A stretch of DNA of 64,000 nucleotides from JBMNFI01 sp050949225 (GTDB lineage Bacteria > Bacillota > Dehalobacteriia > UBA4068): contig JBMNFI010000002.1 of NCBI GenBank assembly GCA_050949225.1, positions 558,001 to 622,000 on the forward strand, written 5' to 3'. Position 1 is the stretch's first letter. The number at the start of each line of letters is the position of its first letter. Under the pieces are notes generated by a model. It worked only from the letters and a program-made list of their open reading frames with translations. It made no database searches and was not told where the DNA came from. Of the stretch, positions 24,218 to 32,799 are shown one piece after another. Both the position numbers and the translations under genes were made by a program.

Positions 24218-26737
24218 TCAATACAAATCAATAAATCGTGTTTCGGTCGTCCCGTCCTCGTATTCAAATACTACCTCGATACCGACCTGTCCATTTGCAC
24301 CCTTGTTCAGATTATCTGAGCCGATTTGAGCCGAAATAGTGTAGTTACGTCTTGATGCTGGATAGACTGTTTGCGCCATGCTTTTGGTCATATCCGCCAC
24401 ACCAACTGCCTTAAAGGAAGCTGTACCGGATACACCGTTTTCAGTATCCACTACAAAGCCGCTATTTTGCCAATAGGCGAAGCCATCATCGGCTCTGCTG
24501 TTTCGCAGATGGTTGAACGGTACCATATCCTTGATTTCCTGCCCGATGAGATTGCTTTGGTCGAACTGGTCGGCAATCGTTGCTGATGAGGAATCGCCAA
24601 GTTCTCTGAGTTTTGTGGAGAGTTCCAATACGGTTTTCCACGGCTCTTGAAGGTTATACTGGCGGCGTATAATTCGTGTTTTAATGGTCAGATTCAAATC
24701 CCTGTCGTCAACGGTTACAATATCACCCAAATTCCAGCGCTCGTGTTCATAGCCTGTCAATACGGACAAATCCATCGCCGAGAGGACATAGGAAACGCGG
24801 GGCTTTGCGTACTCAGCAAGCCGCATATTGGTAAATTCAAGCATCTGATAGGGGTTCGTAAAACTGGAGCAGTCGAGTGTCGCTACCCGCACCTCGCTTG
24901 AATAGGTTAAGTCCTCCAGATATTCCTTGCCGCCGTTAATGGCACTAAAGGTCATGCCGTCTTTACCGATGGCGTAGAGTCGCGTAACAAGGGATCGAGT
25001 ATCGACTACACGCTTAATCCCCGTCAAGTTTTTGCGGTAGGCAAAGAGCGCACCGCTGTCTGTCCCGCTGAATGTCAGTAAGTCCACTCGCCTGTCCCGG
25101 CTGTGGAATACCAAATCGCCACCATGGATGTTCTGCACCATCCGCAGGATGGAGAGTGCGTTCTTTTCTTGGCATTCCCATGTTCGAAGGGTGATCACAT
25201 TTACCGTGCCGACTTCCCAGCCTGTGCCCGCAAGCGCAAACGCCATCGGGGCAGCGGGCAGGTCGGCGTTGAATTCAATCGGTTGTTTTTCTGCAGAAAA
25301 AGTCAGGTCATAGAATGCCGCTTCAGCATAGACCGTTGTGAGTATGCTGTTGCCATCCGAACCTTTTTCATCCGTCATTGTCCGTATGCGGTAAACATCC
25401 TCAGCGATCTGCACCTGCTTCTCGTTGTCAAGCGTCGCCCGCTTCGGGTCACTGTAGGGCAGCTTAAATTCCAAGGTGTCCGCTCCGTTGATCTCGCCCG
25501 TAACAATGATGTCGTAAGCATTCTCCAGAACCGTTTCCCATGCTCCGTTCCCGTCCAAAACCACGGGGCGGGCAAAACCCAGTTTCTCATACGGAGATTT
25601 GGGGATATCATGAAGTGTGATATCGAGCAGCTTTGGCGTGACCGTCGTATCGCTGGTGCTGAGCGTTACCCTGTAACGGATATATGAGCGATTCGGTGAG
25701 GACAGTTCGCCGTTCGTGCCAACTGTCTGCCATGCCGACCAGTCCTGTAAATCATCTGAGGTTGATGTTTCTATCAGTGAAATGGACGTGACGCCCGCCG
25801 TGTATTCGCTTGTTGCCGATACCCGACCGCTCCCGGCAAGGTTGCATTCGGCAGCAATCGTCGTCAGTTGGCCGCTTTCGGGGTAGAGATTATCAATTCC
25901 TTTCCGTAGGGTAACAGCTCCCGGCTCAGTTAGCGCATCCACGTTACCCGAAGTATCTCCGCCATTGGCAAGCATCGCCTGACGGAAATAGTGAATCAAA
26001 TCATCAATAGTTAAGTCGCTGTCTGTTTCAAAGAACCACTCGTCCAAGCCACCTGCGTAGTAATACTGATTTGCGTGCATTCCCATGACGATATCTGCTA
26101 TACAGGATGGATTCAATGTACCAGTAAATGTCCGCAAGGGGGCTGTCCACACTACACCGTCGGCACGGTTGCACAGAACTATCTGAGATGTTTTGTCCGT
26201 CGCATTTATGATGGCAGAGAGGAAATACCAACCACCATTGACCATGTTGAATCCAGGTGTTTCGGTTTGGTCAAGGATAAGCGTGCCCGCCGAATTATAG
26301 AGCATCATTCGCGGCCGCCCTTGATAGAGGGAAATATATAAAATTGGCTGACCGGGTCCTTGCCTTGTATTGAAAAGCGGAATGAAGTTCTGCCCGACAG
26401 AATAGGTGGTCGGATTTACCCAACCGCCGACGGCAATTTTATCACCGAGATCAGAAAAGAATGTACCGTCGTTGGTGGCGACAAGGTGCGTCTTTTCTGT
26501 GGTTGGGTTGTTGATGTTTATGCGAAAATACCGCCCAAACCTGCCGTTTAGTAAAGAGGCTGTTGTGCCGCTCCAGCCGGAGACAGTAAAATGTCGTCCG
26601 TTGCCGGAGGAGTCTGTAAGGCGGGTATCGCTGTCCGGCGTGGATTCGTTGAAACGCCAGAGTGCGGAAGTTTTTTCGGTTACAGGGATCTCGCCTGTAA
26701 AGTCTGTTTGAGAAGTCAATATGGATTTTACCGCCAT
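24218..26737 (-). CDS. Phage tail spike / baseplate protein with LamG-like N-terminus
   Basis: This 839-aa protein has an N-terminal concanavalin/LamG-like domain (about 20-240; 'SGNGRHFTVSGWSGTT', 'KIAVGGWVNPTTYSVGQNF', 'GLDEWFFETDSDLTIDDLI'). The siphovirus tail-associated, Gp37-like region follows (about 360-740; 'ILTTVYAEAAFYDLTFS', 'VRVATLDCSSFTNPYQMLEF', 'WNLGDIVTVDDRDLNL'). A short beta domain ends it. The domain order suits receptor binding and cell attachment. ATG 26737 has ggaggtgaggac, and the frame extending further has no such site. It is placed after Dit, as usual for Tal. Confidence 0.75.
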   Translation of the reverse strand: MAVKSILTSQTDFTGEIPVTEKTSALWRFNESTPDSDTRLTDSSGNGRHFTVSGWSGTTASLLNGRFGRYFRININNPTTEKTHLVATNDGTFFSDLGDKIAVGGWVNPTTYSVGQNFIPLFNTRQGPGQPILYISLYQGRPRMMLYNSAGTLILDQTETPGFNMVNGGWYFLSAIINATDKTSQIVLCNRADGVVWTAPLRTFTGTLNPSCIADIVMGMHANQYYYAGGLDEWFFETDSDLTIDDLIHYFRQAMLANGGDTSGNVDALTEPGAVTLRKGIDNLYPESGQLTTIAAECNLAGSGRVSATSEYTAGVTSISLIETSTSDDLQDWSAWQTVGTNGELSSPNRSYIRYRVTLSTSDTTVTPKLLDITLHDIPKSPYEKLGFARPVVLDGNGAWETVLENAYDIIVTGEINGADTLEFKLPYSDPKRATLDNEKQVQIAEDVYRIRTMTDEKGSDGNSILTTVYAEAAFYDLTFSAEKQPIEFNADLPAAPMAFALAGTGWEVGTVNVITLRTWECQEKNALSILRMVQNIHGGDLVFHSRDRRVDLLTFSGTDSGALFAYRKNLTGIKRVVDTRSLVTRLYAIGKDGMTFSAINGGKEYLEDLTYSSEVRVATLDCSSFTNPYQMLEFTNMRLAEYAKPRVSYVLSAMDLSVLTGYEHERWNLGDIVTVDDRDLNLTIKTRIIRRQYNLQEPWKTVLELSTKLRELGDSSSATIADQFDQSNLIGQEIKDMVPFNHLRNSRADDGFAYWQNSGFVVDTENGVSGTASFKAVGVADMTKSMAQTVYPASRRNYTISAQIGSDNLNKGANGQVGIEVVFEYEDGTTETRFIDLY

Positions 26738-26741
26738 GTCC

Positions 26742-27515
26742 TCACCTCCAACGGCTCTTCGCCTGTATTTGCAGTTCTGTAAAGGTCGCACCGATTGCCG
26801 TAATGGTTACGCTGTTCGCTCCTTTGCGAAGAATTGGAAAGTTCAACTCTTGAAGCAGCGGCAGACCATTTCGGAGCGTTTCGCCCGTGCCGTCTACCAC
26901 CTTGGCAGTAACCAAACCGCTGTCGATGACAAGGGTTTCCCCGGCAGCCAGCGCACCGATAACGCGAAGTTCTTCGTCATTTGTTTTCAACGACACATAG
27001 GTTGATGCCCCTGATGGAATGGTGCCTTTCAAAAGGAAGACAGGCAAAGAGTCTGTATTGCCTTTACTCCTCGTGACCGCATTCGCGCCTGCTTGGGTTA
27101 GCGTAAAACCCTCGTCCGTCAAAGCGTAAGCATGTGGGTCGGGGCAGACGAAGTTCAAGTCAAATGCACCCGCTGAGCGAATAAGCCGTTCACAGTTCAC
27201 TTCCGTCTGAAGTCGCGCTGTGAAATAGCGGTCGGGTACATCGTCAAGCACAAGCTGTTTCAGACCTTTGTCGGGGTCCAGCCACTCGGCAAGGCCGTCT
27301 AACACTCCAACCAATGAAGCGAGGTTGTGCTTTGGAGCGATATTACAGCGAACGGTTATGACCCGCTCTGCGCTATCACTGCCAAAGTCTGCCACGCCGG
27401 GCTTGCCGGGTATGGAAACAAAGGAGTTGCGCAAGGGTGGCGAAGCCTGCCAAGAGGTCAGCCGAGCCTTGACGTTCATGCTTTGTGATGAGATTCCGTT
27501 GAAAATAAAGCCCAC
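26742..27515 (-). CDS. Distal tail protein (Dit)
   Basis: This 257-aa protein opens 'GFIFNGISSQSMNVKARL', and 'FNG..S..M.V' is the Dit/SipH N-terminus. 'VPDRYFTARLQTEVNCERL' and 'FDLNFVCPDPHAYAL' are also typical of Firmicute Dit proteins. It forms the hexameric hub joining the tail tube to the baseplate. It lies between the tape measure and Tal genes, in the standard order. Start is GTG. Confidence 0.85.
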   Translation of the reverse strand: MGFIFNGISSQSMNVKARLTSWQASPPLRNSFVSIPGKPGVADFGSDSAERVITVRCNIAPKHNLASLVGVLDGLAEWLDPDKGLKQLVLDDVPDRYFTARLQTEVNCERLIRSAGAFDLNFVCPDPHAYALTDEGFTLTQAGANAVTRSKGNTDSLPVFLLKGTIPSGASTYVSLKTNDEELRVIGALAAGETLVIDSGLVTAKVVDGTGETLRNGLPLLQELNFPILRKGANSVTITAIGATFTELQIQAKSRWR

Positions 27516-27527
27516 GCCAACACCTCC

Positions 27528-29996
27528 TTATGCCGGGCTAAACCGCCCCTGCGCCCGCGAGCCGGTTTGCATCAGGTTGTACAGTTCCTGTGATATTCTG
27601 CGTATGTCGTCCTCGCTGCGGACAATCATCTGCTGTATGTTGATGAGAGAAGGCATGCCTGATACCGCAAAGCCGCCATGACTTCCTGTCACATCACCCA
27701 TGTTTATGCCGGGCGTATCAAAAGCGGCGGGGATAGCGTTCTGCATATCGTCTGCGACTTCATCCATCGCCCGTTCGAAGCCCACACCGATGCCCTGACC
27801 CATGTTTTCGCCAAGTCCGGCAAATAAGGTGGAGGGAGAACGGATACCGAAGAAGTTTTTAATACCGTCGACGATCCCTCCAAAGAAGCCGGAGATTTTA
27901 CCCCAAATCCAATCGGTGACGCTCGAAATACCCTGCCACAGCCCCTTGATAAGGTCGCTGCCGACTTGTACGATTTTACCGATGTTACCGGTAAAGCCTT
28001 TCACGATGGCCGTAATAATCTGAGGTATCGCTTTTACGATTTCCACGATGATGGTTGGCAGGTTCTTTATCAACGCCACGAACAGCTGAATGCCCGCTCC
28101 CACAAGCTGCGGGATGCTCCCGATAATCGCTGTAATAAGCGATGAGATGATCTGTGGTATCGCCGCCACGATGGCAGTTATAATCTGCGGCAGGTTTTGA
28201 ACCAACGATATTAACAGCTGAATCCCGGCGTCAATAAGCTGGGGAATAGAGCCGAGGATCGCTGTAATTAAACCCTCGATAATTTGCGGTATAGCCGCCA
28301 CAATTGCCGTGATGATTTCAGGCAAGGCGTCTACTAAGGACACCAGTAGCTGAATCCCTGCATCAATAATTTTCGGGATGGCCCCGATGATAAAATCTAC
28401 AATGCCGAGGATGATAGCGGGCAGAGCAGCGATCAATTGGGGCAGTGCATCCAGGATTCCCTGTGCCAGTCCAAGAATCAGTTGAAGGGCGGCATCAAGT
28501 ATCATAGGCAGGCTTTCCATCAAGCCTTGAACGATTGTGATCACAGCGTTCACCGCCGCCGGTATCAACTGTGGAAGTGCATCGGCGATGCCTGTAACGA
28601 GAGTGGCCACTAATTGAACCGCTGCATCAATAAGTAATGGAAGATTATCAATCAGCGCACCCACAATGGTCATAACGGCATCCACGGCGGCGGGGATGAG
28701 TTCGGGCAAAAGCGTTAAAATCGTTGTCAGCACCTGTGTGAAAAGATCGACTACCGTAGAGAGCAGAGTCGGAAGCAAATCACCGATTGCCTGTAGTATC
28801 CCGTCGAGGGCAGGCGGCAATGCCCTTACGATATTCTCAATAACTGGAACAATGTTTTTCACGACGTTCTGGAACGCTTCAACCACATTATTAATCAAAA
28901 GTCCGACATCAGCATTGGCATTACCCAACCCTGCCATCAAGTTTCCTATAGCCGATTGCATCCCCGCCATAGAGCCAGCTATTGTTTCCGTGGCTTCCAA
29001 AGCGGTCGTTCCTGTGATTCCCATTTCGGTCTGAATGACATGGATCGCTTCCGTCAAATCGGAAAATGAAGAGAGGTCGTATTTAATGCCGGAGATTTTT
29101 TCGGCATCAGCCAAGAGTCGCTCCATTTCAGATTTTGTGCCGCCATAGCCCAGCTTCAGATTATCGAGCATCGTGTAGTTTTGCTTGGCGAAACCCTGAT
29201 AGGCATTTTGGATGGATGCGATGTCCGTACCCATTTTATTGGCGTTATCGGCCATATCCGTAATAGCCATGTCCGCAACCTGCGCTGCTTTTGCGGTATC
29301 GCCGCCGAGGGACTGGATAAGACTTGCTGAAAAGCCCGTGACGGTTTCCATATATTCGTTGGCGGACATACCGGCGGTCTTGAAGGCATTTTCAGCATAC
29401 TCTTGAACAGACTGCGACGCTTCACCAAAGAGGGTATCCACACCGCCGACCAGTTGTTCGTAGTCCGCATAGGCGGATATGACTTCTTTGCCAAGTTTGA
29501 CGGCAGCGGCTCCGGCTGCAACAGCCACCGCGCCCATTGCCACGCCAATGCCTTTGAGGATGCTGCCCAGCTTCTCGAACTTTCCACCGGATTTTTCGGC
29601 GCTGTCGCCAGCGTCTTCCAGTTCCTCACCAAGGTCGTCGGCTTCTTCCGCTGATTCATCCAATTCGCGCTCCATGTTGTTCAGTTCCGCGTTGGCGTTA
29701 TTGAGGGCGATCTGCCAGTTTTGAGTGCGGCGATCATTTTCGCCAAAGCTGTCGGAGGCGTTTCGAAGAGCGGCTTCAAGGGTGGAGATTTTGTCCTTCT
29801 GGGCGTCTATCGCTTTATTGAGGACTTCGTTACGGGCAGCAGTAGCGGCTATGGATTTGTCCTGTTTGTCGAATTCGCTCGTTACCAGCTTCATTTCTGA
29901 ACCCAGTACTTTGAAGGATTGGTTTATATCACGCAGTGCGCTTTTAAATTCCTTCTCGCCCTCGACACCTATTTTCAACCCAAAGTTGTCAGCCAC
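27528..29996 (-). CDS. Tail tape measure protein (prophage 1)
   Basis: This 822-aa protein has an N-terminal coiled coil ('LKIGVEGEKEFKSALRDINQ', 'KISTLEAALRN'), a hydrophobic segment ('IGVAMGAVAVAAGAAAVKLG'), then the conserved TMP core ('VGGVDTLFGEAS', 'MLDNLKLGYGGTKSEMERLL'). A long run of hydrophobic repeats of about 38 aa follows ('LPQIITAIVAAIPQIIEGLI', 'GSIPQLIDAGIQLLISLVQ'). It sets tail length and may be ejected into the cell. Start GTG has gaggaggtgttttaa. Its first about 400 residues are closely related to the tape measure at 62093 on the other strand. Confidence 0.93.
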   Translation of the reverse strand: MADNFGLKIGVEGEKEFKSALRDINQSFKVLGSEMKLVTSEFDKQDKSIAATAARNEVLNKAIDAQKDKISTLEAALRNASDSFGENDRRTQNWQIALNNANAELNNMERELDESAEEADDLGEELEDAGDSAEKSGGKFEKLGSILKGIGVAMGAVAVAAGAAAVKLGKEVISAYADYEQLVGGVDTLFGEASQSVQEYAENAFKTAGMSANEYMETVTGFSASLIQSLGGDTAKAAQVADMAITDMADNANKMGTDIASIQNAYQGFAKQNYTMLDNLKLGYGGTKSEMERLLADAEKISGIKYDLSSFSDLTEAIHVIQTEMGITGTTALEATETIAGSMAGMQSAIGNLMAGLGNANADVGLLINNVVEAFQNVVKNIVPVIENIVRALPPALDGILQAIGDLLPTLLSTVVDLFTQVLTTILTLLPELIPAAVDAVMTIVGALIDNLPLLIDAAVQLVATLVTGIADALPQLIPAAVNAVITIVQGLMESLPMILDAALQLILGLAQGILDALPQLIAALPAIILGIVDFIIGAIPKIIDAGIQLLVSLVDALPEIITAIVAAIPQIIEGLITAILGSIPQLIDAGIQLLISLVQNLPQIITAIVAAIPQIISSLITAIIGSIPQLVGAGIQLFVALIKNLPTIIVEIVKAIPQIITAIVKGFTGNIGKIVQVGSDLIKGLWQGISSVTDWIWGKISGFFGGIVDGIKNFFGIRSPSTLFAGLGENMGQGIGVGFERAMDEVADDMQNAIPAAFDTPGINMGDVTGSHGGFAVSGMPSLINIQQMIVRSEDDIRRISQELYNLMQTGSRAQGRFSPA

Positions 29997-30022
29997 TTAA
30001 AACACCTCCTCCCTCAAAAAAA

Positions 30023-30597
30023 TTAGATGCCATCAGGTATGACATCTTCAATAAACAGTTCGCACTTTGGTTTGGTCATTCCGAGGAACTGGCGATGGCA
30101 TTCCCACAAGTCCAGCAATTGCCCAATCGGGGTGAGCCACGTTTCCTCTTCGGACCGATTCAGATGAACCGTACCGTAATATAAAAGTCGGGTAAACAAC
30201 TCATCGTCGCTTACCCGACCTCGGCGTTTTTTGGTTCGCCATCCTCGCTTTCGATGTTACGAGCCGTCCCTTTGAACATCGCCTCGGTAATTGCAGACTT
30301 ATACGCCGCCAGTTCAAGTGGTGAGGTGAGCAATTCCACTTCTTCCTCGGTCAGTAGATCTTTCGGTTTTTCCTTGTTGCGCAGGTTGTGGATGAGGATG
30401 GGCTGGTTAGCAAGGAGCGTAATCAGCCAAATAATTTCGTCCAGAGCCATCTCGAAGTTTTCTGACTTCATTAGTTTTTCGCCCAAATTGTCCAGCCCGC
30501 CGTAGCGTTTGGCGATTTCCTTTGTAGCACGGGTGGACAAAATCAACTGATAATCTTCATCGCCGATTTTTATGACGGCGCTTCGTTCGTTATCCAT
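30023..30597 (-). CDS. Tail assembly chaperone, -1 frameshift product (G-T type)
   Basis: The zero frame (30211-30597) ends 'EPKNAEVG'. At A_AAA_AAC (complement of 30226-30232) a -1 shift reads on as K-K-R-R-G-R-V and then 'SDDELFTRLLYYGTVHLN' to the TAA at 30023, adding about 67 residues. The second frame has no ribosome binding site or good start of its own. Its protein is conserved with the equivalent segment of prophage 2, which confirms it is coding. In siphophages such fusions (lambda gpG/gpGT) bind the tape measure and recruit major tail protein. Confidence 0.75.
30211..30597 (-). CDS. Tail assembly chaperone, zero-frame product
   Basis: This 128-aa protein opens 'RSAVIKIGDEDYQLILSTRA' and continues 'TKEIAKRYGGLDNLGEKLMK' and 'EIIWLITLLANQPILIHNL'. 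These match the phage_TAC family of Firmicute siphophages. It is encoded directly upstream of the tape measure gene and shares its first 120 or so residues with the longer frameshift product. It acts in the cytoplasm on the tape measure protein during tail assembly. Confidence 0.88.
   Translation of the reverse strand: MDNERSAVIKIGDEDYQLILSTRATKEIAKRYGGLDNLGEKLMKSENFEMALDEIIWLITLLANQPILIHNLRNKEKPKDLLTEEEVELLTSPLELAAYKSAITEAMFKGTARNIESEDGEPKNAEVG
30226..30232 (-). promoter_or_regulatory. Programmed -1 frameshift site A_AAA_AAC
   Basis: On the minus strand the zero-frame codons are CCA AAA AAC, giving the heptamer A_AAA_AAC in the correct phase for tandem -1 slippage. The same heptamer in the same phase occurs at 61866-61872 in prophage 2. 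Confidence 0.75.
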
Positions 30598-30600
30598 GCA

Positions 30601-31200
30601 TTACCCCTCCAAAACCGTGTCAAAGTCAGGTTCGTACACTTCCGTATACCAGCCGCTGATCACACCTGGTAGCACATCCACATCATCTTCGTTAACTTCC
30701 GCTTTCCAAGGATGACGATCATTGCCGTCCGGTTTATTGCGGCGGGAAACAGTACCTTCAATACTCGGTGTGGAAAAGGTGATGCTATCGCCCTTGGTGG
30801 CGAGATTGGTGGACGGAACGCCGAACTTCACGCGGTAAAGCCAGAAGTAGCGATACTTACCATTCGCCTTTTTTGCCCGGAATCCAATAGCGACAGGGTC
30901 ACCACCGTCTTCTGAAGCCGAAATAAGAACGCCGTTTTCATCCATGGTCGCTCCTGTCAGCTTTGCGGCGACGGTTTTTCCTATGTCATCCACACCAAGG
31001 GTCAGCTTACCGTTTTTGAATTCCTTGATGATTTCAGCGGCACCATCGTCCGCCCAGAGTGTCGCTTCCGCAAGTTCGATAGATAATTCAGCTGAGATTG
31101 CCTTGGCCAGCATTACTGGAGTGCCGTAGGTCTCGTGACCCGTAATAGGCGCTTCGGTGACTGTTGCGTAGTAGAGTTTATCAAGCCCAATTGTAGCCAT
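30601..31200 (-). CDS. Major tail protein (phi13-type)
   Basis: This 199-aa protein opens 'ATIGLDKLYYATVTEAPITG', then 'AKAISAELSIELAEATLWAD', 'FWLYRVKFGVPSTNL' and 'SIEGTVSRRNKPD', all typical of the phi13 major tail tube family. It polymerises to form the tail tube. ATG 31200 has ggaggaaattta. The upstream extension of the frame lies inside the neighbouring gene and is not used. It is nearly identical in plan to the protein at 60907-61500. Confidence 0.93.
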   Translation of the reverse strand: MATIGLDKLYYATVTEAPITGHETYGTPVMLAKAISAELSIELAEATLWADDGAAEIIKEFKNGKLTLGVDDIGKTVAAKLTGATMDENGVLISASEDGGDPVAIGFRAKKANGKYRYFWLYRVKFGVPSTNLATKGDSITFSTPSIEGTVSRRNKPDGNDRHPWKAEVNEDDVDVLPGVISGWYTEVYEPDFDTVLEG

Positions 31201-31201
31201 G

Positions 31202-31543
31202 TTAAATTTCCTCCGTTTCGTATTCTTTCGCCACATCGATGGCGTAATGATAATAGCCGCTATCGTTCTCATAGCCGATGTAGCGGCGATCTGTTATCGT
31301 AAACGCCGCACCAAGCAGGGCGACAGTAATCTGATTTTTCCGGTTGATGTAATTGCCTTCTGAAAACAGTGATATCCTCACCTCGGACACATCAATAAGC
31401 GGTGTATTATCCCCGAACAAGGCAAACTCATCCGTCATCGGTGTGAGAACAAGGTACTCGTTGGGTGCAACCCCGCTGAATATGCCCGTTTCCACCGGTA
31501 GTAGAGGAGAGAGCAGCGCGTTCAGTTCCTGCAAAATGCTCAT
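31202..31543 (-). CDS. Tail terminator / tail completion protein
   Basis: This 113-aa protein has 'ETGIFSGVAPNEYLVLTPMT', 'INRKNQITVALLGAAFTI' and 'IGYENDSGYYHYAIDVAKEY', like the minor-capsid/tail-terminator proteins encoded just before the major tail gene. It would cap the finished tail tube and join it to the head. It overlaps the previous stop by 4 bp. The homologue in prophage 2 is at 60560-60904. Confidence 0.8.
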   Translation of the reverse strand: MSILQELNALLSPLLPVETGIFSGVAPNEYLVLTPMTDEFALFGDNTPLIDVSEVRISLFSEGNYINRKNQITVALLGAAFTITDRRYIGYENDSGYYHYAIDVAKEYETEEI

Positions 31544-31974
31544 ATGCGCTCCACCTCCTGCTTAAGTTTATCTTTCATCGCTTCAATAGCCGCATTCCTC
31601 GATTGTCTTCGGGCTGGCCTTAAGAAGGGTTTCGGCGGCTGACCGTGCTTACCGTATTCGAGAATATTAGCGATTTTGGCGTTACTGTCGCCGTCACTTC
31701 TTGGCTCGGCAAAACCAATTTTGATATCCCAGCCTGAGCCGTCCCGTTTCTGCTTCGCAGGCGACAAACCGAGAGAGTCTTCCAACTCACCTGTGGAACG
31801 ACTCTTTGTTTTCGTGCCATGCCCGACTACGGAAAAGAGGTTGCTTTTTGCCTTAGAAAGAACGACTTCACCGCCTGCTTCCAGCACTTTCGGGATAATT
31901 TCATCCGTTTTATTGCCAAGGCGAGAGAGTTTTAAGAGGAATTCCTCCGGCATTTTCATTTCGATTTTTGCCAT
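31540..31974 (-). CDS. HK97 gp10-like head-tail joining protein
   Basis: This 144-aa protein opens 'IEMKMPEEFLLKLSRLGNK' and continues 'KVLEAGGEVVLSKAKSNL', 'RSTGELEDSLGLSP' and 'ILEYGKHGQPPKPFLRPARR'. The last is the hallmark of the HK97 gp10 / tail-component family. It lies between head-closure and tail-terminator genes and overlaps both. The counterpart in prophage 2 is at 60132-60563. Confidence 0.88.
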   Translation of the reverse strand: MAKIEMKMPEEFLLKLSRLGNKTDEIIPKVLEAGGEVVLSKAKSNLFSVVGHGTKTKSRSTGELEDSLGLSPAKQKRDGSGWDIKIGFAEPRSDGDSNAKIANILEYGKHGQPPKPFLRPARRQSRNAAIEAMKDKLKQEVERI

Positions 31975-32318
31975 TATCTCACCGTCCCTTCCAATTTTTC
32001 CGCCAACACTTCGATATACATTCCGCGTCCACGCACATCTTCCGCGTTAATAATGTTATAGCGGCCATCAGCTTCGGAGATAAAGTGTGAAGTCGTGACC
32101 GTTAAGCCCGGAATTTTGCGGAAGCGAAACATCGCTGTTACGCTTGAAAACGCTGCGTTCCCAATAATCCGTTCCCATTTTGCGGTGGTGTTGCGAACTT
32201 CCTTATAGGCCTTAACCGAAGCGATAATGTTGTCGCCTTTAGTGACGAAACCCTCTGCATCTTTGATGGGATCGGTTGAGATGATGTTGATTGGCGTACT
32301 CATTTTTCCGTATCCCAT
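31974..32318 (-). CDS. Phage head closure protein
   Basis: This 114-aa protein opens 'GYGKMSTPINIISTDPIKDA', followed by 'IASVKAYKEVRNTTAKWERI' and 'RFRKIPGLTVTTSHFI', the SPP1 gp16 / head-tail adaptor type. It seals the connector after DNA packaging. ATG 32318 is favoured over the earlier in-frame ATG 15 bp upstream because the family alignment begins there. The homologue is at 59804-60145. Confidence 0.82.
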   Translation of the reverse strand: MGYGKMSTPINIISTDPIKDAEGFVTKGDNIIASVKAYKEVRNTTAKWERIIGNAAFSSVTAMFRFRKIPGLTVTTSHFISEADGRYNIINAEDVRGRGMYIEVLAEKLEGTVR

Positions 32319-32320
32319 GC

Positions 32321-32453
32321 TTACACACCCCACAATCTGTCAAGACGCAAAAGCATGTTGACTGTATTCCAGACTTGTTGAGAAGCCTGAACGCTGTCGG
32401 CAAAGAAACCGGCAGTCGAGCCATCGCGGGATTCGTACCATGTTGAGACGGTT
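32321..32453 (-). pseudogene. 5'-truncated head-tail connector protein (prophage 1)
   Basis: Only the last 44 codons remain: 'TVSTWYESRDGSTAGFFADS' then 'QASQQVWNTVNMLLRLDRLW'. They align with the C-terminus of the intact connector at 59472-59780 ('FYESRDGSTGGFFADN', 'QQVWKTVNLLLRLDRDW'). The frame breaks at 32453, where the IS21-like terminal sequence begins. All head and early genes that should precede it are absent. Confidence 0.9.
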
Positions 32454-32690
32454 GTATTGATGTCAAGGGTTAATAAATAAGAGTGTAAAAAAGCAAGTAA
32501 ATAAAGGCTTTCCGTGGTTTGAGGTCTGGTTCTAAGCCGGAAGGATAATCACGGATTTTTGCTTTGTGGGAAGATATCCAAGAGTGGTGGATTACTCACC
32601 GGATTTACGAATTTGAATATAGGCTTGGTGAGTTGAAAAGATTGCTGGCAAAAATGTGGTGAGTTGACAAGATGGCTATTGGCTTGAATA
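32453..32690 (+). mobile_element. IS21-like insertion sequence end (remnant B)
   Basis: It starts with tgtattgatgtcaagggt (32453-32470), 17 bases of which are identical to the end at 12474-12490 and in the same orientation. Inside are two 18-bp near-repeats, ggtgagttgaaaagattg (32627) and ggtgagttgacaagatgg (32658), 31 bp apart. They are similar in spacing and sequence to the repeats in remnant A. No transposase gene follows. This explains the abrupt end of the prophage connector gene. The family assignment is inference. Confidence 0.5.
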
Positions 32691-32716
32691 GAGAAACAAG
32701 ATTGAAATGCACTTAT

Positions 32717-32776
32717 AAAGTAATTACTTTTCAAGTACATATAAAGGTTGAAATAAGAGTAGTAAAATGTTATGAT
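32717..32776 (+). promoter_or_regulatory. Promoter and palindromic operator of the phd-hsd operon
   Basis: TTGAAA (32748-32753), 17 bp, TATGAT (32771-32776) lies about 24 bp before the Phd-like ATG at 32800. Eighteen bp upstream of the -35 is a perfect 14-bp palindrome aaagtaattacttt (32717-32730), a possible binding site for the Phd-like protein. Confidence 0.65.
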
Positions 32777-32799
32777 AAAAAGAAAAGGTGGATTTAGGT

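Noticed and set aside
20959..26737. Diversity-generating retroelement acting on the tail spike
   Set aside because: There is no reverse transcriptase gene and no template/variable repeat pair in the window.
19414..32453. Complete, inducible prophage
   Set aside because: Terminase, portal, protease, capsid and all early genes are absent and the connector gene is truncated, so it can only be a remnant (or a tail-only particle, which would still need a tail initiator and regulation not seen here).
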